From NCBI GenBank assembly GCA_900540475.1, contig UQGG01000007.1, forward strand, positions 1 to 64,000: a stretch of DNA of 64,000 nt. The letters are read 5' to 3'. The notes below the pieces were generated by a model. It saw nothing but the letters and a program-made list of their open reading frames with translations. It had not been told where the DNA came from and did not search any database. The DNA is from an uncultured Robinsoniella sp. Its GTDB lineage: Bacteria; Bacillota; Clostridia; Lachnospirales; Lachnospiraceae. Numbering within the stretch: position 1 is the stretch's first letter; each line of letters begins with the position of its first letter. Both the position numbers and the translations under genes were made by a program. Shown here piece after piece: positions 25,413 through 34,829 of this stretch.

Positions 25413-26430
25413 AACAGGAAATAAAACAGAAAATAAATCAGGAAGTATCAAAGTTGAACCGGTGCCGGCAAAGTCAGTGCCGATGGATATGCTGAAAAAA
25501 GCAGTTCAATCGGAAAAATCAGGATTGATTCTTGCCTTGGTTATCATGATTATAGTTTTTTCAATTCTTACCGGAAATAAATACTTTTCCACAGATAATA
25601 TCATTAATATATTTATCTCGTCTTCTATTGTAGGACTTGTTACAATAGGAGAAGGATATCTGCTAATCGGCGGGCAGGTGGATTTATCCCCGGGGTCGGT
25701 AGCAGCATTTTCAGGAGTACTGGTTTCCCTGCTTCTTTCGGCGGGAATCAGTATGTGGCTGGCATTACCCATTGTAATCATTGCAGGAATGGTGATTGGA
25801 ATGGTCAACGCAACGCTTGTAAATAAGTTAAAACTGGAGCCGTTTATTGCTACGCTGGCATCCATGTCTATATTCAGGGGGCTTGCACATATTATCTGTG
25901 GTGGTAAAGCAGTATTTATCACAGACAGCCATTTTCTGAAACTGGGAGTAGGCAGAGTTGCGGGTATACCCATTCCGGTAATCATATTCCTGGCGTTGTT
26001 CATACTGTTTGGAGTAGTACTTGCCAGAACGAAGTTTGGGCGCAGCGTTTATATGGTGGGCGGAAATGCAGCAGCTTCCAGACTGGCGGGAATCAATGCA
26101 ACGAAGGTGAAAATGAAACTGTATATGCTCACATCTGCACTGGCTGCACTTGGCGGATGCATTCTGGCATCCCGTATGAGTTCCGGACAGCCTACAGCAA
26201 GTGAAGGACTGGAGTTTGATGCGGTTACGGCTGCAGTACTGGGCGGTATTACTATGAGCGGCGGCATCGGTGGCCTGGGCGGGGCTTTAATCGGACTTTT
26301 GATAATGCAGGGCTTCAATAACGGACTGCTGATGTTGAATGTACAGTCCTTCTGGCAGATCGTAGCACGCGGACTGCTGCTGGTGGCGGCACTTTCTTTT
26401 GACTTTGTGAGAAATAAAAAGAGGAAATGA
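25387..26430 (+). CDS. Sugar ABC transporter permease (CUT2/RbsC type)
   Basis: A 347-residue membrane protein with a polar N-terminus of about 45 residues and then some ten helices. The family signature is clear (INIFISSSIVGLVTIGEGYLLIGGQVDLSPGSVAAFSGV and AVTAAVLGGITMSGGIGGLGGALIG). The start is supported by TTAGGAGGG 1-7 bases upstream and lies inside the ATPase gene, so the two are coupled. Confidence 0.93.
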   Translation: MTVNQAVNKTGNKTENKSGSIKVEPVPAKSVPMDMLKKAVQSEKSGLILALVIMIIVFSILTGNKYFSTDNIINIFISSSIVGLVTIGEGYLLIGGQVDLSPGSVAAFSGVLVSLLLSAGISMWLALPIVIIAGMVIGMVNATLVNKLKLEPFIATLASMSIFRGLAHIICGGKAVFITDSHFLKLGVGRVAGIPIPVIIFLALFILFGVVLARTKFGRSVYMVGGNAAASRLAGINATKVKMKLYMLTSALAALGGCILASRMSSGQPTASEGLEFDAVTAAVLGGITMSGGIGGLGGALIGLLIMQGFNNGLLMLNVQSFWQIVARGLLLVAALSFDFVRNKKRK

Positions 26431-26486
26431 CAGCCTGAATTGCAGAATGAAGTGACAGACTAAAATAACAGAATGTAGTTAAAGAA

Positions 26487-26512
26487 AAGAATAATATAAA
26501 AGAATAATATAA
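26487..26512 (+). repeat. Short direct repeat before the binding-protein gene
   Basis: AGAATAATATAAA occurs twice in a row in the AT-rich gap between permease and binding protein; the 60 bases upstream are also low in complexity. Confidence 0.45.
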
Positions 26513-26530
26513 AAAATGGAGGTAGTTTAA

Positions 26531-27724
26531 ATGAAAAGAAAATGTATTGGTGCTTTACTGGCAATGGCAATGACAGTATCCCTACTAGCAGGCTGCAGCT
26601 CTGAGAACACAGGTGCGAAAGCAGAGACAAAGACAGAGACAAAGGCAAATGGAGCAGCAGAAACAGGGGCGGATAGTGCAGAAACAAAGCAGGATGGAGC
26701 GGCAGAGGGAAGCACAGGCAATACGGCAGAATCAACAGAGGCAGGATCAGCAGACAATACGGGAGGTGATACTGCGTCAGGGGAGGCGCCGGTGATTGGA
26801 TATATCTGCAAAGACCTTTCCCAGCAGTGGTTTATTCAGGTAACGGATGAATTGCAGAAACATGCAAAAGAATTAGGGGCAAAAGAAGTTCTGCTCGCCG
26901 ATACTTCTATGAATCCTGAGAAATATCTGACCGCAGTGGATAATATGATTGCCCAGAAAGTGGATGTATTAATTGTATGTCCTCCGGATCAGAAATTAAG
27001 CCAGGCAACAGTAGACCGCTGCAAAGAAGCAGGAATTAAATTATTCGCAGATGCAGATGGATTAATTGATGAAGACGGCAAACATATTGCGCCGGCACTG
27101 GAGTTAGATGCATATACCGTTGGCAAGAGTCAGGGTGAATGGATGGGACAGTATGTGATTGACAATAAACTGGAAGAAGATCCGGACACCGCTTATCTCT
27201 GCCTGACTATGGAAACCGTATCTTCCTGTAAACCACGTTCCGACGGAGCGGAAGACGCATTTAAGGAAAAAGCAGCCAAATTTGCCACAGATAAGATCAT
27301 CAAGGCAGATTATGACGGAACATCGGAGAAGGCCTTTGATGTAACGGCAGCTACGATCACAGCTAATCCGGATGTGAAAAACTGGGTGGTAACCGCACCG
27401 AATGATGAAGGGGCACAGGGAGCAACCCGGGCAATGGAACAGGCAGGCAAAGATCAGAATGCAGCTGTCAGCGGACTGGGAGCATATCTGGCAAAGGATG
27501 AATTTAAGAAGGACTACTCCTGTTTTAAATCAGCCGGATACTTTATGGCATCGGAAGATGGTCAGGTAATCGCCGAAGCAGCTGTTAATTGGGCAAAGGA
27601 TGATTCCAAAGTACCATTTACAGAGTATACCAAAGAGGGAGAAGAGTTTGGTGTGTATCCTCTTGGAGCTGTTATGGTCGATTCATCAAACTATGAGGAA
27701 ATCATGGGAGCTGATGCAAAATAA
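26531..27724 (+). CDS. Sugar-binding lipoprotein of the ABC importer
   Basis: A 397-residue lipoprotein with a lipobox ending at C22 (SLLAGC), a low-complexity Glu/Thr/Ala tether (about 25-90) and a periplasmic-binding-protein type 1 fold (Peripla_BP_4). Segments such as WFIQVTDELQKHAKELGA and NPDVKNWVVTAPNDEGAQGATRAME resemble arabinose-binding AraF proteins, but the ligand cannot be fixed by eye. It is the extracellular receptor for the two genes upstream. Confidence 0.88.
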   Translation: MKRKCIGALLAMAMTVSLLAGCSSENTGAKAETKTETKANGAAETGADSAETKQDGAAEGSTGNTAESTEAGSADNTGGDTASGEAPVIGYICKDLSQQWFIQVTDELQKHAKELGAKEVLLADTSMNPEKYLTAVDNMIAQKVDVLIVCPPDQKLSQATVDRCKEAGIKLFADADGLIDEDGKHIAPALELDAYTVGKSQGEWMGQYVIDNKLEEDPDTAYLCLTMETVSSCKPRSDGAEDAFKEKAAKFATDKIIKADYDGTSEKAFDVTAATITANPDVKNWVVTAPNDEGAQGATRAMEQAGKDQNAAVSGLGAYLAKDEFKKDYSCFKSAGYFMASEDGQVIAEAAVNWAKDDSKVPFTEYTKEGEEFGVYPLGAVMVDSSNYEEIMGADAK

Positions 27725-27754
27725 ATAGGATTACATGTTTATGGGGGAATTAAG

Positions 27755-28792
27755 ATGACTAGAAAAGAGAGAGTACTTGCAGCATTAAATCATCAGGAAA
27801 CGGATATCGTACCGTATTTTGCAGAGTTTACGGAACAGGAAGCAGAAAATATGGCTGCTTATCTGGGAGAGAAAGATTTTGAGAAAAACTGGGGACTGCA
27901 TCTGCATTATATACAATACTGGGGCTGGCCTACAGAACGGGAAGACAAGCCGGAACATTTTATTGATGATTTTGGTGTGGAATGGAACCGATCCGGTGCA
28001 GACAAGGACATCGGAATGGTGGATACACCCATGTTTCCCGACCCGGAGGAGGATATCCAATATACCTTTCCAACCGTAGATGAAGCGCGTCTGAGAGCAG
28101 AGTATCAGCATTTGGTAGAGACAAAAGAGGATAAATTTTGTATGGCTGGATTCGGATTCTCTATGTTTGAACGGTCCTGGAGTCTGATGGGGATGGAAAA
28201 TGTATTGATGCGAATGCTGATGGACCCGGAAAGCCTGGAAGAACTGTATGATCAGATTTGTGAATACAACCTGCATCTGATTGACATTGCGCTGGAATAC
28301 GACATTGATGGAGTTTATTTTGGTGATGATTGGGGGCAGCAAAAAGGAATGATCATGGGACCGGACCACTGGCGGCAATTTATCAAACCAAGAATGAAGC
28401 GGATGTATGACCGTGTTCACAGCAAAGGCAAATACGTATTCCAGCATTCCTGCGGAGACTGCAGTGAAATTCTGGGCGATCTGGTAGAAATAGGGCTGAA
28501 CTGTTATCAGACGTTTCAGCCGGAGATCTACGATATAGAAGCAGTTAAAAGAGATTATGGAGATAAGCTGACCTTTTGGGGCGGGATATCAACGCAGCAG
28601 CTTCTGGTTCAGGCGTCGCCGGAGGAGGTTCAGGCGGAAACGGTGCGTATAATGAAGATTATGAAGAACGGTGGAGGATATATCGCAGCGCCCACCCACG
28701 CAGTCGCTTTTGATGTGCCTCCGGAAAATATCATGGCAATGCTGCAGGTGTTTCAGAACCAGGAAAAATATCTTACTGATGGAAGTGTATAA
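27755..28792 (+). CDS. UroD/MtaA-family protein, putative methyltransferase
   Basis: A 345-residue TIM barrel of the uroporphyrinogen decarboxylase superfamily (start MTRKERVLAALNHQETDIVPY). It has FQHSCGDC, like the His-x-Cys zinc site of corrinoid methyltransferases MtaA/MtbA, and ends with GGGYIAAPTHAVAFDVPPENIMAM, where a His may complete the site. It is unlikely to make heme: no other heme gene is here, and it ends a sugar ABC operon. A plausible role is demethylation of an imported methylated substrate or other alkyl transfer; the substrate is unknown. Confidence 0.78.
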   Translation: MTRKERVLAALNHQETDIVPYFAEFTEQEAENMAAYLGEKDFEKNWGLHLHYIQYWGWPTEREDKPEHFIDDFGVEWNRSGADKDIGMVDTPMFPDPEEDIQYTFPTVDEARLRAEYQHLVETKEDKFCMAGFGFSMFERSWSLMGMENVLMRMLMDPESLEELYDQICEYNLHLIDIALEYDIDGVYFGDDWGQQKGMIMGPDHWRQFIKPRMKRMYDRVHSKGKYVFQHSCGDCSEILGDLVEIGLNCYQTFQPEIYDIEAVKRDYGDKLTFWGGISTQQLLVQASPEEVQAETVRIMKIMKNGGGYIAAPTHAVAFDVPPENIMAMLQVFQNQEKYLTDGSV

Positions 28793-28801
28793 TCAGGCGG
28801 A

Positions 28802-28926
28802 GATTTAACCGATGTAAAGATCTAACCAGCCGAAAAGCTAAATCAGTGTAAAACTTAACAGGTGCAAAGATCTAACAGGGCGAAAGATCTAACCAGCCTA
28901 AATATCTTACCAGCGCATACCTTAAC
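28802..28926. repeat. Degenerate ~17-nt tandem repeat
   Basis: About seven imperfect units of the form GATCTAACCAGCCGAAA with a 15-18-nt period fill the spacer between the UroD stop and the terminator. No coding frame is evident. Confidence 0.65.
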
Positions 28927-28928
28927 AT

Positions 28929-28997
28929 AAGAAACACAATAAGCCACAGTCAGCTAAAATGCTGTTAGAAAGCTGTATCTTATTGTGTTTCTTTCAA
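28929..28997 (+). terminator. Terminator of the sugar ABC operon
   Basis: AAGAAACACAATAAG (28929-28943) pairs perfectly with CTTATTGTGTTTCTT (28979-28993). The 35-nt loop region holds a smaller hairpin. The strong arms separate the ABC operon from the kinase gene. Confidence 0.75.
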
Positions 28998-29102
28998 GTA
29001 TAATATAGGAAAGCAGAATATAAGACAGCTGCATGGCAGGACGGGAAGAAAGTGCGGTGGCAGCAGGTGTGCAAGATGAAAAATGCAAAGGAGAGCAGAT
29101 CC

Positions 29103-30893
29103 GTGAAAAGACTAAAGATCAAGCATTTAAGCATTCGAATGACGCTGTATTATTCAGCCGTCATTCTTATCTCTCTGATTATCCTTGCCGTAAGCGTCAG
29201 TACCATATTTTCAACCAGATGGATCGAAGAAATGAATCTGGTGATTAACCAGAAGTTTGATCTGGTATCCAACCATTTAGACAGCAGTATCAATAAGGTA
29301 CGGAACCTGCAGTTCAGCATGGTTAATAATGAGATTATATACAGCCTTATGGAAAAGGCAAAAAAAAAAGGATCCCTGGATATGGAGGATGAGTCGACAT
29401 TGAGGCGGGAGTTTGAGAAGTACCGCCAGAAGGACTCTTCTATAGTATCCTGTTATGCTGTGAGTAGTGAGAAAAAGATTCTGGATCCCTGGTATGTGAA
29501 CAAGCCCTACGATATTCTGGTATCTGACAATCCAGATTTTCAGTATTTCTGCGATAAAAAGATGCTTGGCTATTTTACCACGCCGAATACATTTCCTTTG
29601 CAGATCGAAAATCCAGGATATGACCAGCTCAGTACACTGACCTACTATGGACAGTATTATGACACGGAAAATTATGAGGGGCTGGGGTATGTTGTTCTGA
29701 ATTTAAAAAGATCGGGAATCTTTGCGGATATTGACAGCATATGCAGAGAAACCTTTGGAACATCCTATGTGGTAAATGAAAATAATGTTACTATTTATCG
29801 GAATGGGGACCCGCTTACCGGCATGGTGAAAGGTGCGGATAAAGTAAAGGCGTTAGAAAATTCAGAAAATCGGGGAAGCATGGTAACTGTGGATGGCAGA
29901 AAATATCTGATGTACAGCAAGCTGATTGCAAATTACCCCTACTGGCGTCTGGTTGGACTGGTTGATTATCAGGATGTCTTAAACCACATCCGGGAGGTGA
30001 ACGTTTTAATCGCTGCAATTGCAACTGTTATGCTGCTCATTGTGGTGATTGTCAGCTTCTATATTTCCCATAAAGTTACTAACCCAATCCGAAGTATTAA
30101 TAAATCCATGGCGTTGCTTGGAAACGGCATCTGGCCCCAAAAGGTAGAGGCGGTTTCCAGCGATGAGGTTGCGCAGCTGGTGGATGGATTCAACACCATG
30201 TCGGAGAATATTAAAAATCTCCAGGAAAAGATTCTGGAGGAACAGGACCAGAAGCAGAAAATAGAACTTACGATGGTCAAGTCCCAGCTGGATCTTCTGG
30301 AATCCCAGATTAACCCGCATTTTATACATAACACGCTGAACACCTTGAAATATATGGCACAAAAAGAAGGGAACATGGAGTTGTCGGAGACAATCACTTC
30401 CTTTAACACCCTGTTAAGGGCAAGCATGTCTCAGGGAAATGATCTGATTACGGTTGCAGAAGAAATTAATAATATTCAAAATTATTTGAACATACAGAGG
30501 CATCGGTATGATGTAGACATCATCATACATTGCTATGCCTTTCAAAATGCGGAATACGCCCTGCTTCCCAAGCTGATTTTGCAGCCGCTGGTTGAAAATT
30601 CCCTGTTTCACGGAATTGTACCTAAAAGAGGCGGTGAAATCGCCATATCATTTGAAGCAGATCAGCGCTATCTGTATGTTTCGGTAAGTGATACCGGGGT
30701 GGGAATTGAAGAAGAAAAGCTGAAAAATATCCTGGAAATAAAAAAAGGAAGCAGCAGAGGATATAATAATATCGGACTTGCAAATGTAAATGAACGCCTG
30801 GTGATCTATTATGGGGAAGAAAGCCATCTTCAGATACTGAGTTCCAGAGAATATGGAACTTTTATCTCATTTAAAATACCATATACCAAGTGA
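29103..30893 (+). CDS. Sensor histidine kinase, YesM type
   Basis: A 596-residue membrane kinase. TM1 is about 13-34, an extracellular sensor about 35-298, TM2 about 300-322, then a HAMP region, the His-kinase box with H406 (NPHFIHNTLNTLKYMA) and a HATPase domain (LQPLVENSLFHGI, DTGVGIEEEKL). GTG at 29103 is preferred because AAAGGAG lies 10 bases upstream; in-frame ATG (29076) and GTG (29052) are alternatives. It pairs with the regulator downstream and probably senses a sugar or binding protein of a neighbouring importer. Confidence 0.88.
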   Translation: MKRLKIKHLSIRMTLYYSAVILISLIILAVSVSTIFSTRWIEEMNLVINQKFDLVSNHLDSSINKVRNLQFSMVNNEIIYSLMEKAKKKGSLDMEDESTLRREFEKYRQKDSSIVSCYAVSSEKKILDPWYVNKPYDILVSDNPDFQYFCDKKMLGYFTTPNTFPLQIENPGYDQLSTLTYYGQYYDTENYEGLGYVVLNLKRSGIFADIDSICRETFGTSYVVNENNVTIYRNGDPLTGMVKGADKVKALENSENRGSMVTVDGRKYLMYSKLIANYPYWRLVGLVDYQDVLNHIREVNVLIAAIATVMLLIVVIVSFYISHKVTNPIRSINKSMALLGNGIWPQKVEAVSSDEVAQLVDGFNTMSENIKNLQEKILEEQDQKQKIELTMVKSQLDLLESQINPHFIHNTLNTLKYMAQKEGNMELSETITSFNTLLRASMSQGNDLITVAEEINNIQNYLNIQRHRYDVDIIIHCYAFQNAEYALLPKLILQPLVENSLFHGIVPKRGGEIAISFEADQRYLYVSVSDTGVGIEEEKLKNILEIKKGSSRGYNNIGLANVNERLVIYYGEESHLQILSSREYGTFISFKIPYTK

Positions 30894-30896
30894 GCT

Positions 30897-30926
30897 GTTC
30901 CAACATACACTACAGTGTGTGGGAAC
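30897..30926 (+). other. Hairpin between kinase and regulator genes
   Basis: GTTCC...ACACT / AGTGT...GGAAC forms an imperfect stem directly after the kinase stop. No T run follows, so it is more likely an mRNA processing or stability element than a terminator. Confidence 0.45.
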
Positions 30927-30972
30927 GTTTATGCCGGGCCATGATAGAATACATTCTGATGGAGGATGCGCT

Positions 30973-32532
30973 ATGTACAAAGTTATGATTGTAGATGATG
31001 AGAAGCCGGCAAGAGAACTGCTTAAAATGGCACTGGACTGGGAGAAGGCAGGATTCCGGATTATAGGGGAGGCACTGGACGGACAGGAGGCCTTTGAGAT
31101 GTTTGAGAAGACCACACCGGATCTGATTATTACGGATATCCAGATGCCCGTTATGGATGGTATCGAACTGATCAGAAAAGTAAAAGGGGTAAATCCCAGT
31201 CAGAAATTCGTGATTTTAAGCTGCCATGAAAGTTTTTCCTATGCTAAGCAGGCTATGAAGCTGGGAGCAAAAGACTATCTAATCAAAGACACTTATACCA
31301 GCAACGAACTTTATGCCATTTTAAAAAATGTAATTCATGAGGAAGAGGAGTACAGCAAAGAAAAAGAAGAGAAAATAAGGTCACATGAGATTCAGGAGGA
31401 TGAGAACTATTTTCGAAACATTGCCCAGGGGCGAGTGAAAGACACCGAACAGATGGATAAGTATTTTCAGGAAAAACAGCGGAGCTGTTTTATAGCATGT
31501 TTATCCGTAGATGATTTTAAATATAATAAGAATGCAGTGGAAGAGGACATACGGGATCTGATCTATACGGCGCTTTCCAGTGCTGCAAGGGGGCTGGCAT
31601 GCTATGACGGCAGCGGAAAATTCCTGATGTTTGCCTCTTTTTGTTCCAGCCACAGTCTGCTGGAAACGATGAATATCCGTTACAATATTTTGCAGAATGT
31701 GAAAGGGAGTGTGGAAAAGTACCTGGGTGGGAAGTTAACCCTGGGGGTAAGTCAGACTTTTTACTGTTCAGCAGAAATTGCAGTCAGGACGAAGGAAGCC
31801 AGGGATGCGCTTAATTTCAGTGTATTTTTGGGAAAAGGAAAAATCCTCTATTATGAGGCTGTCCGTAATAATGAGCAGAGTGTGAAAGTAGATTTGATCA
31901 ATCAGAGATTTGAAACGATACGCAAAGATTTTGAGTCTAAAAATTATGCCCATGTAATGGAAAATATGGACCGCATTTATAAAAAGGATCTTCCGGGAAT
32001 GATGCAGTGTCATTATCTTCATCATATCAATACCCTTTTGCTGGGACTGCTTACCCTGCTCTGTTCCAATCATCAGATCCCATATAGAGAGGTATTCGGA
32101 CAGGAGACAATATCCCTGCAGGAAGTGGAAGAGCTGGAAACGGTTGCCCAGATACACAGCTGGTTCGTGGAGAAATTCAACCGGATGATTTATCTTCTGG
32201 AACATCAGGTCACCTATAGCCCCAGGGTAAAAAAGATAATAGAATATATGCAGCAGAATTATGAAACGGATATGGGGATTGAAGATATTGCAGATGAATT
32301 CGGACTGCATAAAGTACATTTAAGCCGGGTATTTAAAGAAGAGACCGGAAAAAGCCCCAATACCTATTTAAATGAGATTCGTATAGAGAAAGCAAAAGAA
32401 ATGCTGAAAGATCCCAACATAAAAATTCACGATATTATATATGGCACCGGATTTAATAACCCCCAGAGTTTTTATTATATCTTTAAGCAGGTTACGGGGA
32501 AAACACCAGGAGAGTTCCGCTTAGATTTGTAA
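30973..32532 (+). CDS. AraC-type response regulator, YesN family
   Basis: A 519-residue cytosolic regulator with receiver (1-125, phospho-acceptor D55 in IITDIQMPVMDG), a central linker domain and two C-terminal AraC helix-turn-helix motifs (about 420-519, including IADEFGLHKVHLSRVFKEETG and IIYGTGFNNPQSFYYIFKQVTG). The ATG at 30973 is chosen for its GGAGG 8 bases upstream; the open frame before it overlaps the kinase gene and lacks support. Complete, unlike the regulator at 22420. Confidence 0.92.
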   Translation: MYKVMIVDDEKPARELLKMALDWEKAGFRIIGEALDGQEAFEMFEKTTPDLIITDIQMPVMDGIELIRKVKGVNPSQKFVILSCHESFSYAKQAMKLGAKDYLIKDTYTSNELYAILKNVIHEEEEYSKEKEEKIRSHEIQEDENYFRNIAQGRVKDTEQMDKYFQEKQRSCFIACLSVDDFKYNKNAVEEDIRDLIYTALSSAARGLACYDGSGKFLMFASFCSSHSLLETMNIRYNILQNVKGSVEKYLGGKLTLGVSQTFYCSAEIAVRTKEARDALNFSVFLGKGKILYYEAVRNNEQSVKVDLINQRFETIRKDFESKNYAHVMENMDRIYKKDLPGMMQCHYLHHINTLLLGLLTLLCSNHQIPYREVFGQETISLQEVEELETVAQIHSWFVEKFNRMIYLLEHQVTYSPRVKKIIEYMQQNYETDMGIEDIADEFGLHKVHLSRVFKEETGKSPNTYLNEIRIEKAKEMLKDPNIKIHDIIYGTGFNNPQSFYYIFKQVTGKTPGEFRLDL

Positions 32533-32686
32533 AAATTTACTATAGACATAATGGAAAATAAAGGTTATCATAATCATGAGGATAAAAAACTACAAGTGTA
32601 ATATTTAAGCATGCCCCAGATGGTAATCCATCATACCATTATATTATAACGATCATGGGACATGCAGACTGACGAGGAGGAACATT

Positions 32687-33856
32687 ATGAAAAAAGTACA
32701 TAGATACCTTGTAAAATCCCTGATTATGCTGTCGCTTACATGTCTGCTGCCTTTGACGGCAAAGGCGGCTGTATCCAATATCAGGGGGATTGATGTATCC
32801 TGGTATAACGGGGACGTAAACTGGAACAGCGTGAAGCAGCAGGGCTACTCTTTTGCTATGCTGAAGACTGGTGACGGCGCTCAGACAGGAACTTACGAAG
32901 AGGATCTGGACCAGCAGTTTGAAGCAAATTACAATGGTGCGGGAAATGCAGGAATTAAGCGCGGCATCTACCACTTTTGCTGTACCACTACCGTGGCGGG
33001 GGCAAAAAAAGAAGCAGAGTACTGCCTGAAGATTTTAAGAGGAAGAAAGCTGGAGTATCCGGTAGTCTATGATATAGAACAAAACGGTACGTTTAAGAAG
33101 GGGAAAAAGAATACCACGGCGATTGCAAAAGCATTCTGTGATAAAATCAAAAAGGCAGGATATACGCCAATGATCTATTCCTCTGATTACCGCTTGACCA
33201 ATGATTTTGACTGGTCCAAGCTTTCCGGGATTAAAATATGGGTAGGCAGTTATGGGATTAAAAAGCCGGCATTTTCCGGATCATATGATATGTGGCAGTA
33301 TACAGACAAAGGAAAAGTGCCGGGCGCAAATACAGACAAAGGGTATTGTGATCTGAATTATTCATTTATGGAAGCAGAGCAGATACGTCTGAATACGTCG
33401 GAGATAACTCTGGGTGTAAAAGAAACCTATACGCTGAAGACTTCTGTAAAACCCAGCGGATGTACGGATTCCATTAAATATACCACATCCCATAAAAGAG
33501 TGGCAACGGTGAACTCATCCGGTAAAATTACCGCAAAGAAATCCGGCAGTGCAACGATAACCGTGACCACAGGCAGCGGGAAGACAGCCCAATGTACCGT
33601 GAAAGTAAAAAAAGCGCCGGCAAAAATAAAGTTAAATAAAAAGTCCATTAGGCTGAAGAGAGGTAAAACCTACCAGATTAAACCAATCATATCTTCAAAG
33701 TCCCAAAGTAATAAGATTACATATACCTCAGAGCGCAAAGCGGTGGCATCCGTAAACGGAAAAGGTCTGGTACGGGCAAAGAAAAAGGGTATCACTCATA
33801 TCACCGTGGCGACTTATAATAAGAAAAGTACCAAACTAAAAGTAACGGTCTTTTAA
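32687..33856 (+). CDS. Secreted GH25 lysozyme with two Ig-like (BIG2) domains
   Basis: A 389-residue precursor: signal peptide (about 1-27, TAKA cleavage), GH25 muramidase barrel (about 31-215; GIDVSWYNGDVNW, PVVYDIEQNG, DMWQYTDKGKVPG), and two C-terminal bacterial Ig-like domains (about 222-300 and 304-385). It should cleave MurNAc-GlcNAc bonds in peptidoglycan; the BIG2 domains may hold it to the wall or to glycans. GAGGAGG lies 5 bases upstream. A stand-alone gene ahead of a terminator. Confidence 0.92.
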   Translation: MKKVHRYLVKSLIMLSLTCLLPLTAKAAVSNIRGIDVSWYNGDVNWNSVKQQGYSFAMLKTGDGAQTGTYEEDLDQQFEANYNGAGNAGIKRGIYHFCCTTTVAGAKKEAEYCLKILRGRKLEYPVVYDIEQNGTFKKGKKNTTAIAKAFCDKIKKAGYTPMIYSSDYRLTNDFDWSKLSGIKIWVGSYGIKKPAFSGSYDMWQYTDKGKVPGANTDKGYCDLNYSFMEAEQIRLNTSEITLGVKETYTLKTSVKPSGCTDSIKYTTSHKRVATVNSSGKITAKKSGSATITVTTGSGKTAQCTVKVKKAPAKIKLNKKSIRLKRGKTYQIKPIISSKSQSNKITYTSERKAVASVNGKGLVRAKKKGITHITVATYNKKSTKLKVTVF

Positions 33857-34010
33857 TGTCACATTATGAATGAAATATGAATAAAATGTTTTCAGAGTTT
33901 TCATAGAACGTTCAATAGTTCATCATTGAAAGTACACATTTAGAAGTTATGATATAAGCATAACAAACAAAGAATTGTTATATAAACTTTTTCATAACTC
34001 CTTCCTTTTT

Positions 34011-34039
34011 AGCCCTGCAGTCGTGAAGCAGGGCTTTTT
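34011..34039 (+). terminator. Intrinsic terminator, probably bidirectional
   Basis: AGCCCTGC (34011-34018) pairs with GCAGGGCT (34028-34035), with T5 after and an A-rich complement before it, between two convergent genes. Confidence 0.85.
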
Positions 34040-34053
34040 AATGTCCCAAATTT

Positions 34054-34695
34054 CTATAGCATGTCCGGAATGAGTGAAGCAAGCCTTTTAGCCAGAAGCA
34101 TATGGCTGTTTAAATCCAGATGCATGTGGTCCTTTGGATGCATACGGATTCCCGGTATGGTGGATGCATCCAGAAAATATATGCCCAGCCGTTTGGCGAT
34201 GTCCTCATAATACAAGGCCAGTGCCCGGGATTTTTCTACACAGCCTTTTCCCATTTCATCAGCTATAAACGTAGTTTCATAACCTTCTTCAATGGGAGCT
34301 GGAGCAATTATTAAGACCTTGGGACCATAATGCCAGGCATCCGTGACGGAGAGGGATTTTCTGGTCAGGCGCTCCATGCCTTTTGCGATGTTTTCAGCGT
34401 TAGAGCTGAAACGTTCCTTCGTATCATTTGTTCCCAGCATCAGAATTAGAAGATCTACAGGTTCGTGGGTCATAAGGCTTTGGAAAATTGCTGACAGACC
34501 GTTTAACCCTTCAAACAGAGGATCTTCGAAGACCGTCGTTCTTCCGCTCAGCCCTTCCTCACAGATCAGATAATCATCTCCGAGATATCTGCCCAAAAGG
34601 CATGTCCACCGTTCGTCTTCGGAAAAGCGTCCGTTTGTCTTGGTGCAATAGCCATGGGTGTTGGAGTCTCCGAAGCATACAATATGTTTTTTCAC
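34054..34695 (-). CDS. SGNH/GDSL-type esterase
   Basis: A 213-residue hydrolase with the nucleophile motif FGDSNTHG (S11), block V-like HPKDHMHLD at the C-terminus, and GTNDTKE as the Asn-containing oxyanion block. Likely an arylesterase or acetyl-esterase acting in the cytosol (no signal peptide); the substrate is unknown. GTG at 34695 is chosen because GAGGAGG lies 7 bases upstream. The open frame continues 49 codons further up through a 24-bp tandem repeat, which I regard as non-coding. Confidence 0.85.
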   Translation of the reverse strand: MKKHIVCFGDSNTHGYCTKTNGRFSEDERWTCLLGRYLGDDYLICEEGLSGRTTVFEDPLFEGLNGLSAIFQSLMTHEPVDLLILMLGTNDTKERFSSNAENIAKGMERLTRKSLSVTDAWHYGPKVLIIAPAPIEEGYETTFIADEMGKGCVEKSRALALYYEDIAKRLGIYFLDASTIPGIRMHPKDHMHLDLNSHMLLAKRLASLIPDML

Positions 34696-34709
34696 TATAA
34701 AACCTCCTC

Positions 34710-34829
34710 GTAAATGAATGTAGATAGAATAACCAAAACGTATATAAATAGAATAACATAAACATATGTAAAAAGGATAACATAAACGTATGTAAATAGA
34801 ATACCCAAAACATATATTAATAGAATAAT
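34710..34829. repeat. 24-bp tandem repeat upstream of the esterase
   Basis: Four full 24-bp units (34726-34749, 34750-34773, 34774-34797, 34798-34821) plus partial copies at both ends. Consensus start is AGAATAACATAAACGTATG. On the minus strand the repeat stays open in frame with the esterase and would read a YSIYIRFG-like octapeptide, but the esterase has its own ribosome site downstream. Confidence 0.8.

Noticed and set aside
27755..28792. Uroporphyrinogen decarboxylase HemE
   Set aside because: Zinc-type HSCG site and the sugar-operon context fit MtaA-like members rather than heme synthesis.
30853..30972. Longer start for the response regulator
   Set aside because: Receiver domains begin at MYKVMIVDDE; the ATG at 30973 has its own GGAGG.
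34710..34829. CRISPR array
   Set aside because: Units are contiguous 24-bp tandem repeats with no unique spacers, and no cas genes are present.
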